Assembly (NCBI GenBank): GCA_045646905.1
Contig: JAZRLP010000022.1
Span: 62,001 to 126,000 of the forward strand
DNA: 64,000 nt
Source of the DNA: RGIG4079 sp045646905
GTDB lineage: Bacteria > Bacteroidota > Bacteroidia > Bacteroidales > Muribaculaceae
Direction: 5' to 3'
Shown in pieces: positions 34,711-43,377 of this stretch. The notes beneath the pieces were generated by a model. It saw nothing but the letters and a program-made list of their open reading frames with translations. It had not been told where the DNA came from and searched no databases. Made by a program: the position numbers and the translations under genes. The stretch's first letter is position 1. Each line of letters opens with the position of its first letter.

Positions 34711-34872
34711 TTATTCAATCATTTCGTCGGGGAGGTAGTTGTGAGTAGCTACAGTGCCGATGATTTCGTCCCAACGCATGGGGGAGATGCCGCCAGGGCG
34801 TTTCACGGTGAGATTCTCTTCGGTAAAGATTTCTCCTGCCGAGATAATCACGCACATAATATCGATGCGTCA
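34711..34872 (-). pseudogene. Remnant of a second NeuB/LegI-like synthase (C-terminal piece)
   Basis: The minus strand encodes AGEIFTEENLTVKRPGG then ISPMRWDEIIGT, followed by LPDEMIE and a stop. This aligns over about 45 residues with the end of the intact NeuB at 22152-23156 (FTEENLTVKRPGG..ISPMKWDEVIGT..LPDETITL). Only the SAF domain tail remains; a TGA closes the frame at 34870, and the rest of the gene is absent. The neighbouring sequence up to 34930 does not encode more NeuB. Confidence 0.85.
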
Positions 34873-34952
34873 CCGCCCCCGAAGTGGCAATGTCGGAACA
34901 GTGATAATATAAATAACTGGTAGCAGTCATGACTTTAGATAGTGGTCTTTTG

Positions 34953-34960
34953 CAAATTTA
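34953..34960 (-). promoter_or_regulatory. -7 promoter box upstream of the neuB remnant and TPR regulator
   Basis: Minus strand TAAATTTG, full match. Transcription from here would run through the neuB remnant into the regulator gene at 34701, giving it a 5' leader of about 250 bases. Confidence 0.5.
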
Positions 34961-35073
34961 ACGAATTAAATTTTAAGAATATCAAAAATGATATGATAAA
35001 CTATGTTTTTTGAAGTAAATTGAAATTTTACACTAAAATTATGCTCTATTTAATGAAATTGAACACAAAATGT

Positions 35074-35095
35074 GTTCCCAATTAGTTCCCAATTT
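35074..35095. repeat. Copy 2 of the 22-bp direct repeat
   Basis: Identical to 32942-32963. With copy 1 it brackets the TPR regulator, the neuB remnant and their promoter. The remainder of the gap 34961-35213 has no gene that could be supported. Confidence 0.85.
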
Positions 35096-35137
35096 GAAAA
35101 AGAGGAAAAAGGAATGGAATTTAGATTTTGTATGGAC

Positions 35138-35155
35138 AGGGCACGCCGTACCCCT
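35138..35155. other. Short GC-rich hairpin-like sequence
   Basis: AGGGCACGCCGTACCCCT stands out in AT-rich intergenic DNA; GGGCAC and GTACCC can pair with one mismatch around GCC. It has no T run and no assigned role. Confidence 0.4.
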
Positions 35156-35213
35156 ACACTCATTTTTCGTTTCGATTATATGTGCCTATTTCGCGAAAAT
35201 GCGACTTCACATA

Positions 35214-36440
35214 TTATGTAAACGAAAGTGTAGAAATGTTTTTTGCGATTGATTCGGCTACTTGGCGCACTTGCTCGGCGGTTATGGCATTGATGCGAGC
35301 AAGAATCTCGTCGGATGAAGCAACATGGTTGTGATATAGCATAGCACGGCCTGTTGAGATTGCTGCTTGTTCGCGATTTTCCGATGCCACGATTAGTTGA
35401 CCGAGATATTGTTTTTTTGCTGCTTCTATTTGTTTTGTCGAGAGTGTATCCGATGCTAAAGTATAAAGCTGGTTCATCACCAATCTTCGGCAACGATTGT
35501 GGTCGTTGTGGTCACAACCAAAGTATATGGCGAAAGCACCGCTATCGGTAAACATTGCCGAAGACGCTTCAACGGTATATACCAATCCTCGGCGTTCACG
35601 AAGAGATACATTAAGAAGTGAATTCATACCCGGTCCTCCGATAATGTTGGTGAATAGGGCAGTTGGGTATCGTTGTTCGGAATACATACCTTCAATGTGG
35701 CTGCCCATTATTGTGTGGCATTGATGGTTGCCAAGGTTGCGTTTGATGTCAAATGTGGCAACTCTTGAGGGGGCAACGCGATTAATGGGCGCTAATTGGT
35801 TAGCGAGTGAGCCAAAATGTTTTTCGATAACTTTAAATACCTTTGATGGGCGTTCGCTTCCCATATAGAAAAATACCATATTGGGAGCTGTATAGTATCG
35901 TGCAAGATAATCTTTGCACACTTCCGATGTAAATGTTGCAATTGTTGAGGTATTACCAAGAATATTGTGACCTAATGATGAACTATCAAATATCAGGTCT
36001 TCAAAGTCATCAAATATGGCTTCGGATGGGCTATCGAGGTATGAATTAATCTCATCGGCTACCACTTCGCGCTCTTTGTTAAGTTCTGCTGCTGGGAATT
36101 GCGATGAGGAAACAAGGTCGGCAATAAGATCTATTGCTCTATTGAGGTTCCCCGAGGGGAAGATAGAGTAGAGCATAGTCTCCTCTTTAGTGGTGTAGGC
36201 GTTGAGTTCGCCCCCTACAGCCTCCATACGATTGATAATGTGCCATGAGCGTCGATGGTTAGTGCCTTTAAAAATGGTGTGCTCCACAAAGTGAGCCAAG
36301 CCATAATGCGTGGGCATCTCATCACGACTACCCACATTTATAGCAACACCACAATACTCAACGCTCGAAGAGGATTGGCGATGCACGATGCGTAGCCCAT
36401 TGGCGAGTGTGTGATATGAATAGATGTTATTGTCGGCCAT
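35214..36440 (-). CDS. M16-family zinc metalloprotease
   Basis: 408 residues, one M16 half-unit pair. The inverted zinc motif HFVEH (His50, Glu53, His54) is intact, with the downstream glutamate in NKEREVVADEINSY. Also present: GVAINVGSRDE and a C-terminal MNSLLNVSLRERRGLVYTV. Such insulinase/processing-peptidase-like enzymes degrade peptides or process proteins. Last gene of the rpoN-PAP2-purE-ispG operon, 8 bases after ispG. Confidence 0.9.
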   Translation of the reverse strand: MADNNIYSYHTLANGLRIVHRQSSSSVEYCGVAINVGSRDEMPTHYGLAHFVEHTIFKGTNHRRSWHIINRMEAVGGELNAYTTKEETMLYSIFPSGNLNRAIDLIADLVSSSQFPAAELNKEREVVADEINSYLDSPSEAIFDDFEDLIFDSSSLGHNILGNTSTIATFTSEVCKDYLARYYTAPNMVFFYMGSERPSKVFKVIEKHFGSLANQLAPINRVAPSRVATFDIKRNLGNHQCHTIMGSHIEGMYSEQRYPTALFTNIIGGPGMNSLLNVSLRERRGLVYTVEASSAMFTDSGAFAIYFGCDHNDHNRCRRLVMNQLYTLASDTLSTKQIEAAKKQYLGQLIVASENREQAAISTGRAMLYHNHVASSDEILARINAITAEQVRQVAESIAKNISTLSFT

Positions 36441-36448
36441 AGCAGTTG

Positions 36449-38272
36449 TTATGCTGGGTCAACCCAGTCACCTTCCGATTTTATGAGTTCAATAAGTCGG
36501 GGAATAGCCTCATCGGTGGGGATATTTTTTTCAATGCAAGTTTTGTTTTTGTATAGACTCACTTTACCCACTCCTGCACCTACATAACCATAGTCGGCAT
36601 CGGCCATTTCGCCTGGTCCATTCACAATGCAACCCATCACACCTATTTTCAAACCTTTGAGGTGTGCTGTGGCTTCTTTTACTGCTTTCACAGTTGATTG
36701 CAAGTCAAAAAGCGTGCGACCACAACCTGGGCAAGAGATGTATTCGGTGCGAGAGATGCGCAATCGTGCTGCTTGGAGAATGCCAAACGATAGGCGTGCC
36801 ACAGTAGCCACTTCTACTTGAGGAGCATTGAGCCAAACTCCGTCGTGATTGCCATTAAGTAGCATTGAGCCCAAGTCGGCAGCCGCCATAAGTGTAACAT
36901 CCTCGAGTGAAGCATTGGCATAATCCACACGCATCACAATGGGATTTTTAATGCCTCCTTCAACGCATTTATGAGCAAATGCCTGCATTTCGCCAGGCGC
37001 ATTGAGGTGATTGCTGTGTAATATGATAACGACAGTGCTATCAATTGCTGAAACTACTTCATCGATAGATGTTGAGGCATTGACTTCAAGGAATTTTATA
37101 GGAGCATTACACTCTTTAATTGCTTCGCGTTGTTGCCATGTGAATAATTGGCAATAAGGTGTTGAATTACCAGTATAAGGAACAATGATTTTGTCATCGT
37201 TCACATGTGAGGGAATGTTCCCGTCGGAGATATAGAAATAGTCGGGAGTGCAACCATCGGCATATTTAGTGGCATAACCATTGGCAATGACGATGGGCAA
37301 TGCATCGCCACCAATGTTGGCTATCGCGATGCTTGGGCGACGCAATGGGGCTTCGTAGCAATAACCATCATAGTGATTAGCTTCAATGCGAGGAGCATCG
37401 GCGCGTTGTGCGATATATTTAACCAACGCATCGGCTACAGGTATCTCACACTCGGGTTCTTCGCTCAACGACACTCTTATTGTGTCGCCAATCCCCTCGG
37501 CGAGGAGTGTGCCTATCCCTACGGCCGATTTCACGCGACCATCTTCGCCATCACCAGCCTCGGTAACGCCAAGGTGTAATGGAAATTGCATCCCTTCATG
37601 CTCCATAGCAACAACCAATCGGCGCATAGTTTCAACCATAATCACCGTGTTTGATGCTTTGATTGAAATTACTACATTGAGGAAGTTTTGTGCCACGCAC
37701 ACACGAAGAAATTCCATTGCCGATTCAACCATGCCGGCGGGAGTGTCGCCATATCGGCTCATGATGCGATCCGATAATGAGCCATGGTTGACTCCAATGC
37801 GTATCGCAGTATTGTTTTTGCGACAAAGGTCAATAAATGGCACAAATGTCGCTTCTATTTTTTTTATCTCTTCGGCATATTCTTCGTCGGTATAGGAGAG
37901 TTGTTGGAATGTACGACCGGGGTCAACAAAATTGCCTGGATTGATGCGCACTTTTTCCACCACCTCGGCAGCAGCAAAGGCCGCTCGAGGGTTGAAATGT
38001 ATGTCGGCAACAAGTGGTGTTGTTACACCACCTTCACGCAGTTGAGCTTTTATGTTGCCAAGGTTTTCGGCTTCGCGCACTCCTTGCGCAGTGAGTCTTA
38101 TATATGATGCGCCAGCTTGAGCAATGCGACCACATTGCGCCACCGACCCCTCGGTGTCCATTGTTGATGTTGATGCCATTGACTGCAATCTTATGGGATA
38201 ATCGCTACCCAATGGAGTGCCACCAATATTTACGGCAACAGTTTTGCGACGATTATAATTGAATATGCTCAT
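36449..38272 (-). CDS. ispG: 4-hydroxy-3-methylbut-2-enyl diphosphate synthase, long form
   Basis: 607 residues, far longer than the E. coli enzyme (~370); the extra ~250-residue domain in the middle is normal for Bacteroidetes and plants. It makes HMBPP from MEcPP in the MEP isoprenoid pathway. The N-terminal TIM barrel (LVADIHFNPRAAF, RINPGNFVDPG) and the C-terminal 4Fe-4S domain cysteines (SCPGCGRTLFDL, GCIVNGPGEM) are present. The unusual middle region follows HYDGYCYEAPLRRP. In an operon with purE and an M16 protease. Confidence 0.95.
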   Translation of the reverse strand: MSIFNYNRRKTVAVNIGGTPLGSDYPIRLQSMASTSTMDTEGSVAQCGRIAQAGASYIRLTAQGVREAENLGNIKAQLREGGVTTPLVADIHFNPRAAFAAAEVVEKVRINPGNFVDPGRTFQQLSYTDEEYAEEIKKIEATFVPFIDLCRKNNTAIRIGVNHGSLSDRIMSRYGDTPAGMVESAMEFLRVCVAQNFLNVVISIKASNTVIMVETMRRLVVAMEHEGMQFPLHLGVTEAGDGEDGRVKSAVGIGTLLAEGIGDTIRVSLSEEPECEIPVADALVKYIAQRADAPRIEANHYDGYCYEAPLRRPSIAIANIGGDALPIVIANGYATKYADGCTPDYFYISDGNIPSHVNDDKIIVPYTGNSTPYCQLFTWQQREAIKECNAPIKFLEVNASTSIDEVVSAIDSTVVIILHSNHLNAPGEMQAFAHKCVEGGIKNPIVMRVDYANASLEDVTLMAAADLGSMLLNGNHDGVWLNAPQVEVATVARLSFGILQAARLRISRTEYISCPGCGRTLFDLQSTVKAVKEATAHLKGLKIGVMGCIVNGPGEMADADYGYVGAGVGKVSLYKNKTCIEKNIPTDEAIPRLIELIKSEGDWVDPA

Positions 38273-38286
38273 CTATTAGAGATTGA

Positions 38287-38793
38287 TTAATCTACTTTAA
38301 AATTGTATTTTACATTTTTGAGGTCATCGTTGGCCTTAACGATTTTTTCTGAAAGAGTGGCGCGATAGTTGGCAAAGCGTTTAGCAAGAGCTTCATCGCC
38401 AAGAGCAAGAATTTGAACAGCCATTACAGCCGCGTTCATGCCATTGTTGATGCCCACAGTAGCCACAGAGATGCCAGGAGGCATTTGTACGATTGAAAGT
38501 AGTGCATCAACACCATCGAGAGTTGAATTGATGGGGAGACCAATCACAGGTAGGGGAGTCATTGCTGCAATTACACCTGGAAGGGCTGCGGCCATACCAG
38601 CTGCTGCGATGATGACTTTAATTCCGCGACCTTCGGCATTACGAGCAAACTCTTCAACCTCGCCTGGAGTGCGGTGAGCCGAGAGAGCGTTCATTTCAAA
38701 TGGAACTTCCATTTGATCGAGGAATTTAGCTGCTTTTTCGAGGATAGGAAGGTCAGAGGTACTTCCCATGATTATACTAACTACTGGTTTCAT
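38287..38793 (-). CDS. purE: N5-carboxyaminoimidazole ribonucleotide mutase
   Basis: 168 residues, normal length for class I PurE. MGSTSDLPILEKA, SAHRTPGEVEEFA, AAAGMAAALPGVIAAMTPLP and PINSTLDGVDALLSIVQMP are the family's substrate-binding and active-site stretches, with His in SAHRTP. It moves the carboxyl group of N5-CAIR to form CAIR in purine synthesis. In an operon, 14 bases before ispG. Confidence 0.95.
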   Translation of the reverse strand: MKPVVSIIMGSTSDLPILEKAAKFLDQMEVPFEMNALSAHRTPGEVEEFARNAEGRGIKVIIAAAGMAAALPGVIAAMTPLPVIGLPINSTLDGVDALLSIVQMPPGISVATVGINNGMNAAVMAVQILALGDEALAKRFANYRATLSEKIVKANDDLKNVKYNFKVD

Positions 38794-38816
38794 ATATAAA
38801 TCTTATTTTATAGTTA

Positions 38817-39497
38817 TTAAATAGTCAAAATAAATACCCAAAAAAATCCGTTGAGAGTGCCGGCAAGCACTTGTTCCAATGTGTGGCAATTTAGAATGAG
38901 GCGAGATGTACCCACGATACCTGCAAGGATAATGGCGATGCATGTGATATACATATAGTTGAATGTCGCATATCCATTGGCCCATATCGCAAACATTAAT
39001 GCCACAAGTCCACCCATAGCGGCGCCATGTGCGCTAATTTTCCATTTGAGGTTAATTAGAGCCGACACTAAAGCAGCAATGCCACCTCCTATCATAAACA
39101 TAGGAATCCACTTGGGCGCGTTTACATTTGATAGATATATTGCGCTTGCCAAGTAACTTAATACGGTTATTGCATAGGGTATGAGTCGGTCTTTTTGATT
39201 ATTCACTCCGGGGTCAGAAATTTTGCCATATCGGTATAAAAGTGCTATAACCGAAATAGGCACCATACATGTGAATGCAAAAATTGCCAACACAACAATC
39301 ACTCGTGTCGATAACGGAGTAACTATGCCTAAAAAAGTGAAATTTAGGGCTATAAAAGCTCCATAGGTAGGGATTAATAACGGAGTGAAAATAGTAGAGA
39401 ATATTTGGGCCCACAACTCTAAAACCGACTTTTTTTGAGTTGGCTTTTTGCTCTCTTGGGCTTCGTAAATTTGATATATTTCTTCTTCGGTCATCAT
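38817..39497 (-). CDS. PAP2-like membrane phosphatase family protein
   Basis: 226 residues with six hydrophobic helices. KISAHGAAMGG and SRLILNCHTLEQVLAG correspond to the second and third PAP2 phosphatase motifs; the first motif is degenerate (NNQKDRLIPY). Such enzymes remove phosphate from lipid phosphates or undecaprenyl pyrophosphate; the degenerate first motif weakens that claim. Located between rpoN (3 bases) and purE (23 bases). Confidence 0.78.
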   Translation of the reverse strand: MMTEEEIYQIYEAQESKKPTQKKSVLELWAQIFSTIFTPLLIPTYGAFIALNFTFLGIVTPLSTRVIVVLAIFAFTCMVPISVIALLYRYGKISDPGVNNQKDRLIPYAITVLSYLASAIYLSNVNAPKWIPMFMIGGGIAALVSALINLKWKISAHGAAMGGLVALMFAIWANGYATFNYMYITCIAIILAGIVGTSRLILNCHTLEQVLAGTLNGFFWVFILTI

Positions 39498-39500
39498 AAA

Positions 39501-40949
39501 TTATAATTCTTTTCTTAAACGAGCTACGGGCAACCCTAATCGTTCGCGATATTTGGTAACGGTGCGACGCGCAATGTTGTATCCTTGTTCACCAAGTGCA
39601 TTGGTGATAGCCTCATCGCTCAATGGTCTGCGTTTATTCTCGTTGGCGATAATGTCTTTTAATGCAGCCAATATTTCGTGTGATGATGTGTCATCATCAT
39701 CTGTTGGACGCTCGTTGAAGAATAATTTTAAAGGATAAATTCCTCGTTGAGTCATAACATATTTCCCTGTAGTAGCACGAGAAATAACCGAAAGGTCTTG
39801 TCCGGTTATTGCCGATATATCTTTTAATATCATTGGTTTTATCTTGCTCTCATCGTCGGTGAGGAAAAATTCGTGTTGAATTTTCACAATAGCCTTCATT
39901 ACACGATATAGCGTTTCTTGACGCATTTTCAATATCTTGATAAAACCACTTGCTTCGTCGCGTTTTTGTTTAATAAAAGCAGCTGCTTCGCGTTGGCTCC
40001 GGGTTGCATTTTGTGGAATTTCGCAAGCTTTTTCCGAAAATGTTTCCTCGATTTGTAACTCGGGGATGCGATTGGGCAATGTTAATGTAATGTTTCCATT
40101 ATCGTCGTCAACCTCGATGCTAAAGTCGGGAATAATGTGTCGAGTGCTATCACTTACACCTCCAGTGAGAATACTACCTGGCTTGGGATTGAGCGAAGTG
40201 ATTATGGTTTTTACCTCTTTAAGCTCTTCGGTAGAGATATTTAAACAGCTACACAACCTATCATAATGCTTCCTTGAAAATAAATCAAAATAATTGTCGA
40301 TTATGTCGGTTGCAATGTCGTTTTGTTTGCTTTTTTCTTTGCGTTTGAGCTGAAGCAAAAGACAGTCGCGCAAATCAATAGCTGCTACACCAGCAGGTTC
40401 CAATCCTCGCACTATCTCAAACATATTCTTTATGAGTGATAACGGAACATCAATGCCAGCATTGAACGCCAAATCATCACAAATAGCAGTGAGATCGCGG
40501 GTCATATAGCCATTATCATCAAGGTTGCCTATGATGTATTGTGCAATAGCGAGTTCTGTGTCGTCGAGGTCATATTCCATTAATTGAGCGTTGAGCGACT
40601 CAATGAGTGTGTCGCTTGAATCAACGGCTACTGGCTCGTAATATTTATCGTCGGCACTATAATTGCGAGCTTCTAATCGGTATGGTGGAATTTCATCTTC
40701 ATCGCGATAATCGGCAAGTTGTATTTCTTCGGCACTTTCATTAAATACCTCCGTAGAGTCTTCAGTGAGATTATTGTCGCGCTCGTCATTATCGCATCGT
40801 TCGAGAGCAGGGTTTTCGTCGAGGACGCGTTGCACTTCATTTTCAACTTCAGGCCCTGTCATCTCTAACATTTTGACAAATTGCACTTGCAGCGGTGTTA
40901 ACCGTTGCTGCAATCGTTGTTCGGTTGATAGTTGTAATGATTCTTCCAT
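39501..40949 (-). CDS. rpoN: RNA polymerase sigma-54 factor
   Basis: 482 residues. The N-terminal Gln-rich region I (LQLSTEQRLQQRLTPLQVQF), an acidic linker, the core-binding region (FEIVRGLEPAGVAAIDLRDC) and the C-terminal RpoN box ARRTVTKYRE, which recognises the -24 promoter element, are all intact. First gene in an operon of purine, isoprenoid and protease genes. Confidence 0.95.
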   Translation of the reverse strand: MEESLQLSTEQRLQQRLTPLQVQFVKMLEMTGPEVENEVQRVLDENPALERCDNDERDNNLTEDSTEVFNESAEEIQLADYRDEDEIPPYRLEARNYSADDKYYEPVAVDSSDTLIESLNAQLMEYDLDDTELAIAQYIIGNLDDNGYMTRDLTAICDDLAFNAGIDVPLSLIKNMFEIVRGLEPAGVAAIDLRDCLLLQLKRKEKSKQNDIATDIIDNYFDLFSRKHYDRLCSCLNISTEELKEVKTIITSLNPKPGSILTGGVSDSTRHIIPDFSIEVDDDNGNITLTLPNRIPELQIEETFSEKACEIPQNATRSQREAAAFIKQKRDEASGFIKILKMRQETLYRVMKAIVKIQHEFFLTDDESKIKPMILKDISAITGQDLSVISRATTGKYVMTQRGIYPLKLFFNERPTDDDDTSSHEILAALKDIIANENKRRPLSDEAITNALGEQGYNIARRTVTKYRERLGLPVARLRKEL

Positions 40950-40976
40950 TTATGTGCAATGCCAAATATTATCCTA

Positions 40977-40984
40977 CAAAAATA
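40977..40984 (-). promoter_or_regulatory. -7 promoter box of the rpoN operon
   Basis: Minus strand TATTTTTG, full match, 27 bases before the rpoN ATG. Confidence 0.5.
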
Positions 40985-41089
40985 ATCACAAATTCTCACA
41001 TTTCATAAATCGCGATGCTTAAACATTGCTAAAACGCCAATAAATTGAGAAGATATATCTATAAAGGGTTGAGTTAAGACAAAAATCAC

Positions 41090-41097
41090 TATATTTG
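41090..41097 (+). promoter_or_regulatory. -7 promoter box for the alcohol dehydrogenase
   Basis: TATATTTG, full match, with a TTG 18 bases upstream at 41069-41071 as a possible -33 element; leader about 22 bases. Confidence 0.55.
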
Positions 41098-41123
41098 TTG
41101 AAACAAAAATAAAATAACAATAT

Positions 41124-42293
41124 ATGAACGATTTTAATTACTATACCCCCACGCGATATGTCTTTGGCCGTGGAGTGGAATCTCAAACTGGCGAATTGAC
41201 CCGTTGGATGGGCGTGAGTCGAGTATTGCTCGTTTATGGAATGGGCTCGGTAGTGCGTAGCGGACTCCTCGACCGCGTGAAAGCATCGCTCGATGCTGTA
41301 GGTGTTGAATACCTTGAACTTGGTGGTGTGTTGCCTAATCCTACCGACGATAGAGTATATGAAGGAATTGATATATGTCGCCGAGAAAATCTCACAGGAA
41401 TCGTTGCTGTAGGTGGTGGCTCGGCTATCGATACTGCAAAGGCCATCGCTTGTGGTGTGCCTTATGACGGCGATTTTTGGGACTTCTATGCTGGGAAGAA
41501 AATCGTAGAGGAGGCGTTGCCCGTAGGTGTCGTGCTCACAATTCCTGCTGCTGGTAGTGAAGGGTCGGGCAACTCGGTAATCACTAAACTCGACGGATTG
41601 CACAAAATCAGTCTTCGCACCGATAGCGCTTTGCGCCCTAAATTTGCTGTGATGAATCCCGAACTCACATTCACACTCCCCCCATATCAAACAGCAAGCG
41701 GCATTGCCGACATGATGGCGCACATCTTTGAGCGCTATTTCACAAATACTCCCGAAACTGAGGTTACCGACCGTGTAGCCGAAGGTGTATTGAAAGCAAT
41801 TATCACCGAAGCGCCACGCGTAATGGCCGAGCCTGAAAATTATGATGCTCGTGCCAATATCATGTGGTGTGGCACATTGGCTCATAACGGAATATGTGGT
41901 ACTGGCCGTCAAGAAGATTGGGTGTCGCACTTTATGGAACATGAGTTGAGTGCCGTGTATGGCGTTACTCACGGAGCGGGATTGGCAGTTATGACACCTG
42001 CGTGGATGACATTTATGGCAACTCACAACCCATCAAAAGGTGCGCAATTTGCTCGCCGTGTGATGGATGTAGTCAACGATGATGATACACAAGCAGCCCT
42101 CGAAGGTATTGCTCGATTAAGAGCATTCTATGCTTCGCTTGGCTTACCTATCACACTCGCCCAACTTGGCATTGAAAATCCCGACTTCGACCTTTTAGTG
42201 CATAAACTACACGAAAACAAAGGAGAGATAATAGGAGGTTACTACCGTCTCACAGCCACCGAAACTCGACAAATCTACGAATTAGCACAATAA
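41124..42293 (+). CDS. Iron-containing alcohol dehydrogenase (YqhD/BDH type)
   Basis: 389 residues. NAD(P)-binding region GGGSAIDTAK, metal-ligand motifs ASGIADMMAHIFERY and HFMEHELSAVYGVTHGAG, and the N-terminal YVFGRGVESQ place it in the butanol dehydrogenase/YqhD branch of iron-dependent alcohol dehydrogenases. It would reduce aldehydes to alcohols in the cytoplasm. Ends before a palindromic terminator. Confidence 0.92.
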   Translation: MNDFNYYTPTRYVFGRGVESQTGELTRWMGVSRVLLVYGMGSVVRSGLLDRVKASLDAVGVEYLELGGVLPNPTDDRVYEGIDICRRENLTGIVAVGGGSAIDTAKAIACGVPYDGDFWDFYAGKKIVEEALPVGVVLTIPAAGSEGSGNSVITKLDGLHKISLRTDSALRPKFAVMNPELTFTLPPYQTASGIADMMAHIFERYFTNTPETEVTDRVAEGVLKAIITEAPRVMAEPENYDARANIMWCGTLAHNGICGTGRQEDWVSHFMEHELSAVYGVTHGAGLAVMTPAWMTFMATHNPSKGAQFARRVMDVVNDDDTQAALEGIARLRAFYASLGLPITLAQLGIENPDFDLLVHKLHENKGEIIGGYYRLTATETRQIYELAQ

Positions 42294-42316
42294 CAAAGAT
42301 TAGGTGATATAAAAGT

Positions 42317-42350
42317 TAATGCGATGCATCAAATTTGATGCATCGCATTA
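42317..42350. terminator. Perfect palindromic bidirectional terminator
   Basis: A 34-base perfect palindrome centred on AAATTT, arms TAATGCGATGCATC. It separates the plus-strand alcohol dehydrogenase from the convergent minus-strand antiporter. Confidence 0.75.
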
Positions 42351-42411
42351 TTGTATAGGGTATAAAGTATCTGCTTAATTATGCATTATGAACTATGCAT
42401 TATGCATTACT

Positions 42412-43377
42412 TTAACTTGCTTGCATAACGAGATAGGTTGTGTAGGCTATATAGCATACAACCATTATACCACCCTCAAGGCGTGTGATGGTGCGTTGTT
42501 TAAATAACCATCCAAAGATGAAGAACAATAAACTTGCTCCTACCATTGTGAGCATATCAAAATTGGTGATGCCTCTCATAGGTAGAGGACTAATGGTTGA
42601 CGCACATCCTAATATGAAGAATGAGTTGAAAATGTTACTGCCAATTACATTGCCAATTGCCATGCCTGGATTTTTCTTGAATGCAGCAGTGAGAGAAGTT
42701 GCAAGTTCGGGCAGAGATGTTCCTGCTGCTACTATTGTCAAACCAATAATAGATTCGCTTACACCCATACCTTTAGCGATGCCACTTGCTCCATCTACAA
42801 AAAATTGTCCGCCAAAAATCAATCCTGCTAGACCTCCAAGAATGAAGAGCGTTGCTTTTAATCCCGACATTGTTTTCACCTCTTCGGCGCTTTTGTCTGC
42901 ACCTCCTTTTTTTGCAATGGAGAAAGTGTAACGCATAAAAATGGCGAAGAATAAAAGTAAAATTAGTCCGTCGGCACGACTTAATAGATTGGAACTCTCA
43001 TTATTTAAGAAAATGTCGTTTGCACAAAATAGGATAGCTAAAGCCGATAATATGACAAGAGGAATCTCGTTGCTCATGATGCTTTTTTCTACTTTTATAG
43101 GCATTACTAATGCTACGCAACCAATAATCACAAGGATATTGAAAATGTTGCTACCAACAACATTACCAATAGCTAATTCGGCACTGCCACTAATAGCTGA
43201 TAGCGAACTAATAATCAATTCGGGGGCTGATGTGCCAAATGCAACAATTGTCAACCCTATAACGAGGTCGCTCACTCCCCATTTTTTTGCTACAGATGAT
43301 GCTCCATCTGTGAGGCAGTTGGCTCCGATTAATATAAGAGCAAGACCTCCGATTAGTAAAATGAAATTAAGAAGCAT
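42412..43377 (-). CDS. Calcium/sodium antiporter (YrbG/CaCA family)
   Basis: 321 residues with about ten hydrophobic helices in two inverted repeats. The alpha-repeat motifs AFGTSAPELIISSL and AAGTSLPELATSL are intact, as is the paired IGNVVGSNIFN / IGNVIGSNIFN. Inner-membrane exchanger of Ca for Na. Its ATG shares one base with the hisB stop codon (TAATG), so it is translationally coupled to the his operon, an unusual partner. Confidence 0.9.
   Translation of the reverse strand: MLLNFILLIGGLALILIGANCLTDGASSVAKKWGVSDLVIGLTIVAFGTSAPELIISSLSAISGSAELAIGNVVGSNIFNILVIIGCVALVMPIKVEKSIMSNEIPLVILSALAILFCANDIFLNNESSNLLSRADGLILLLFFAIFMRYTFSIAKKGGADKSAEEVKTMSGLKATLFILGGLAGLIFGGQFFVDGASGIAKGMGVSESIIGLTIVAAGTSLPELATSLTAAFKKNPGMAIGNVIGSNIFNSFFILGCASTISPLPMRGITNFDMLTMVGASLLFFIFGWLFKQRTITRLEGGIMVVCYIAYTTYLVMQAS

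Noticed and set aside
34715..34930. 71-residue frame beginning MTATSYLYYHCSD
   Set aside because: Out of frame with the NeuB remnant, no domain, arginine-rich tail; treated as a shadow of the pseudogene region.
41019..42026. 335-residue open frame on the minus strand
   Set aside because: It is fully antisense to the iron alcohol dehydrogenase, has no recognisable domain and an unlikely Cys/His-rich composition typical of a shadow frame.
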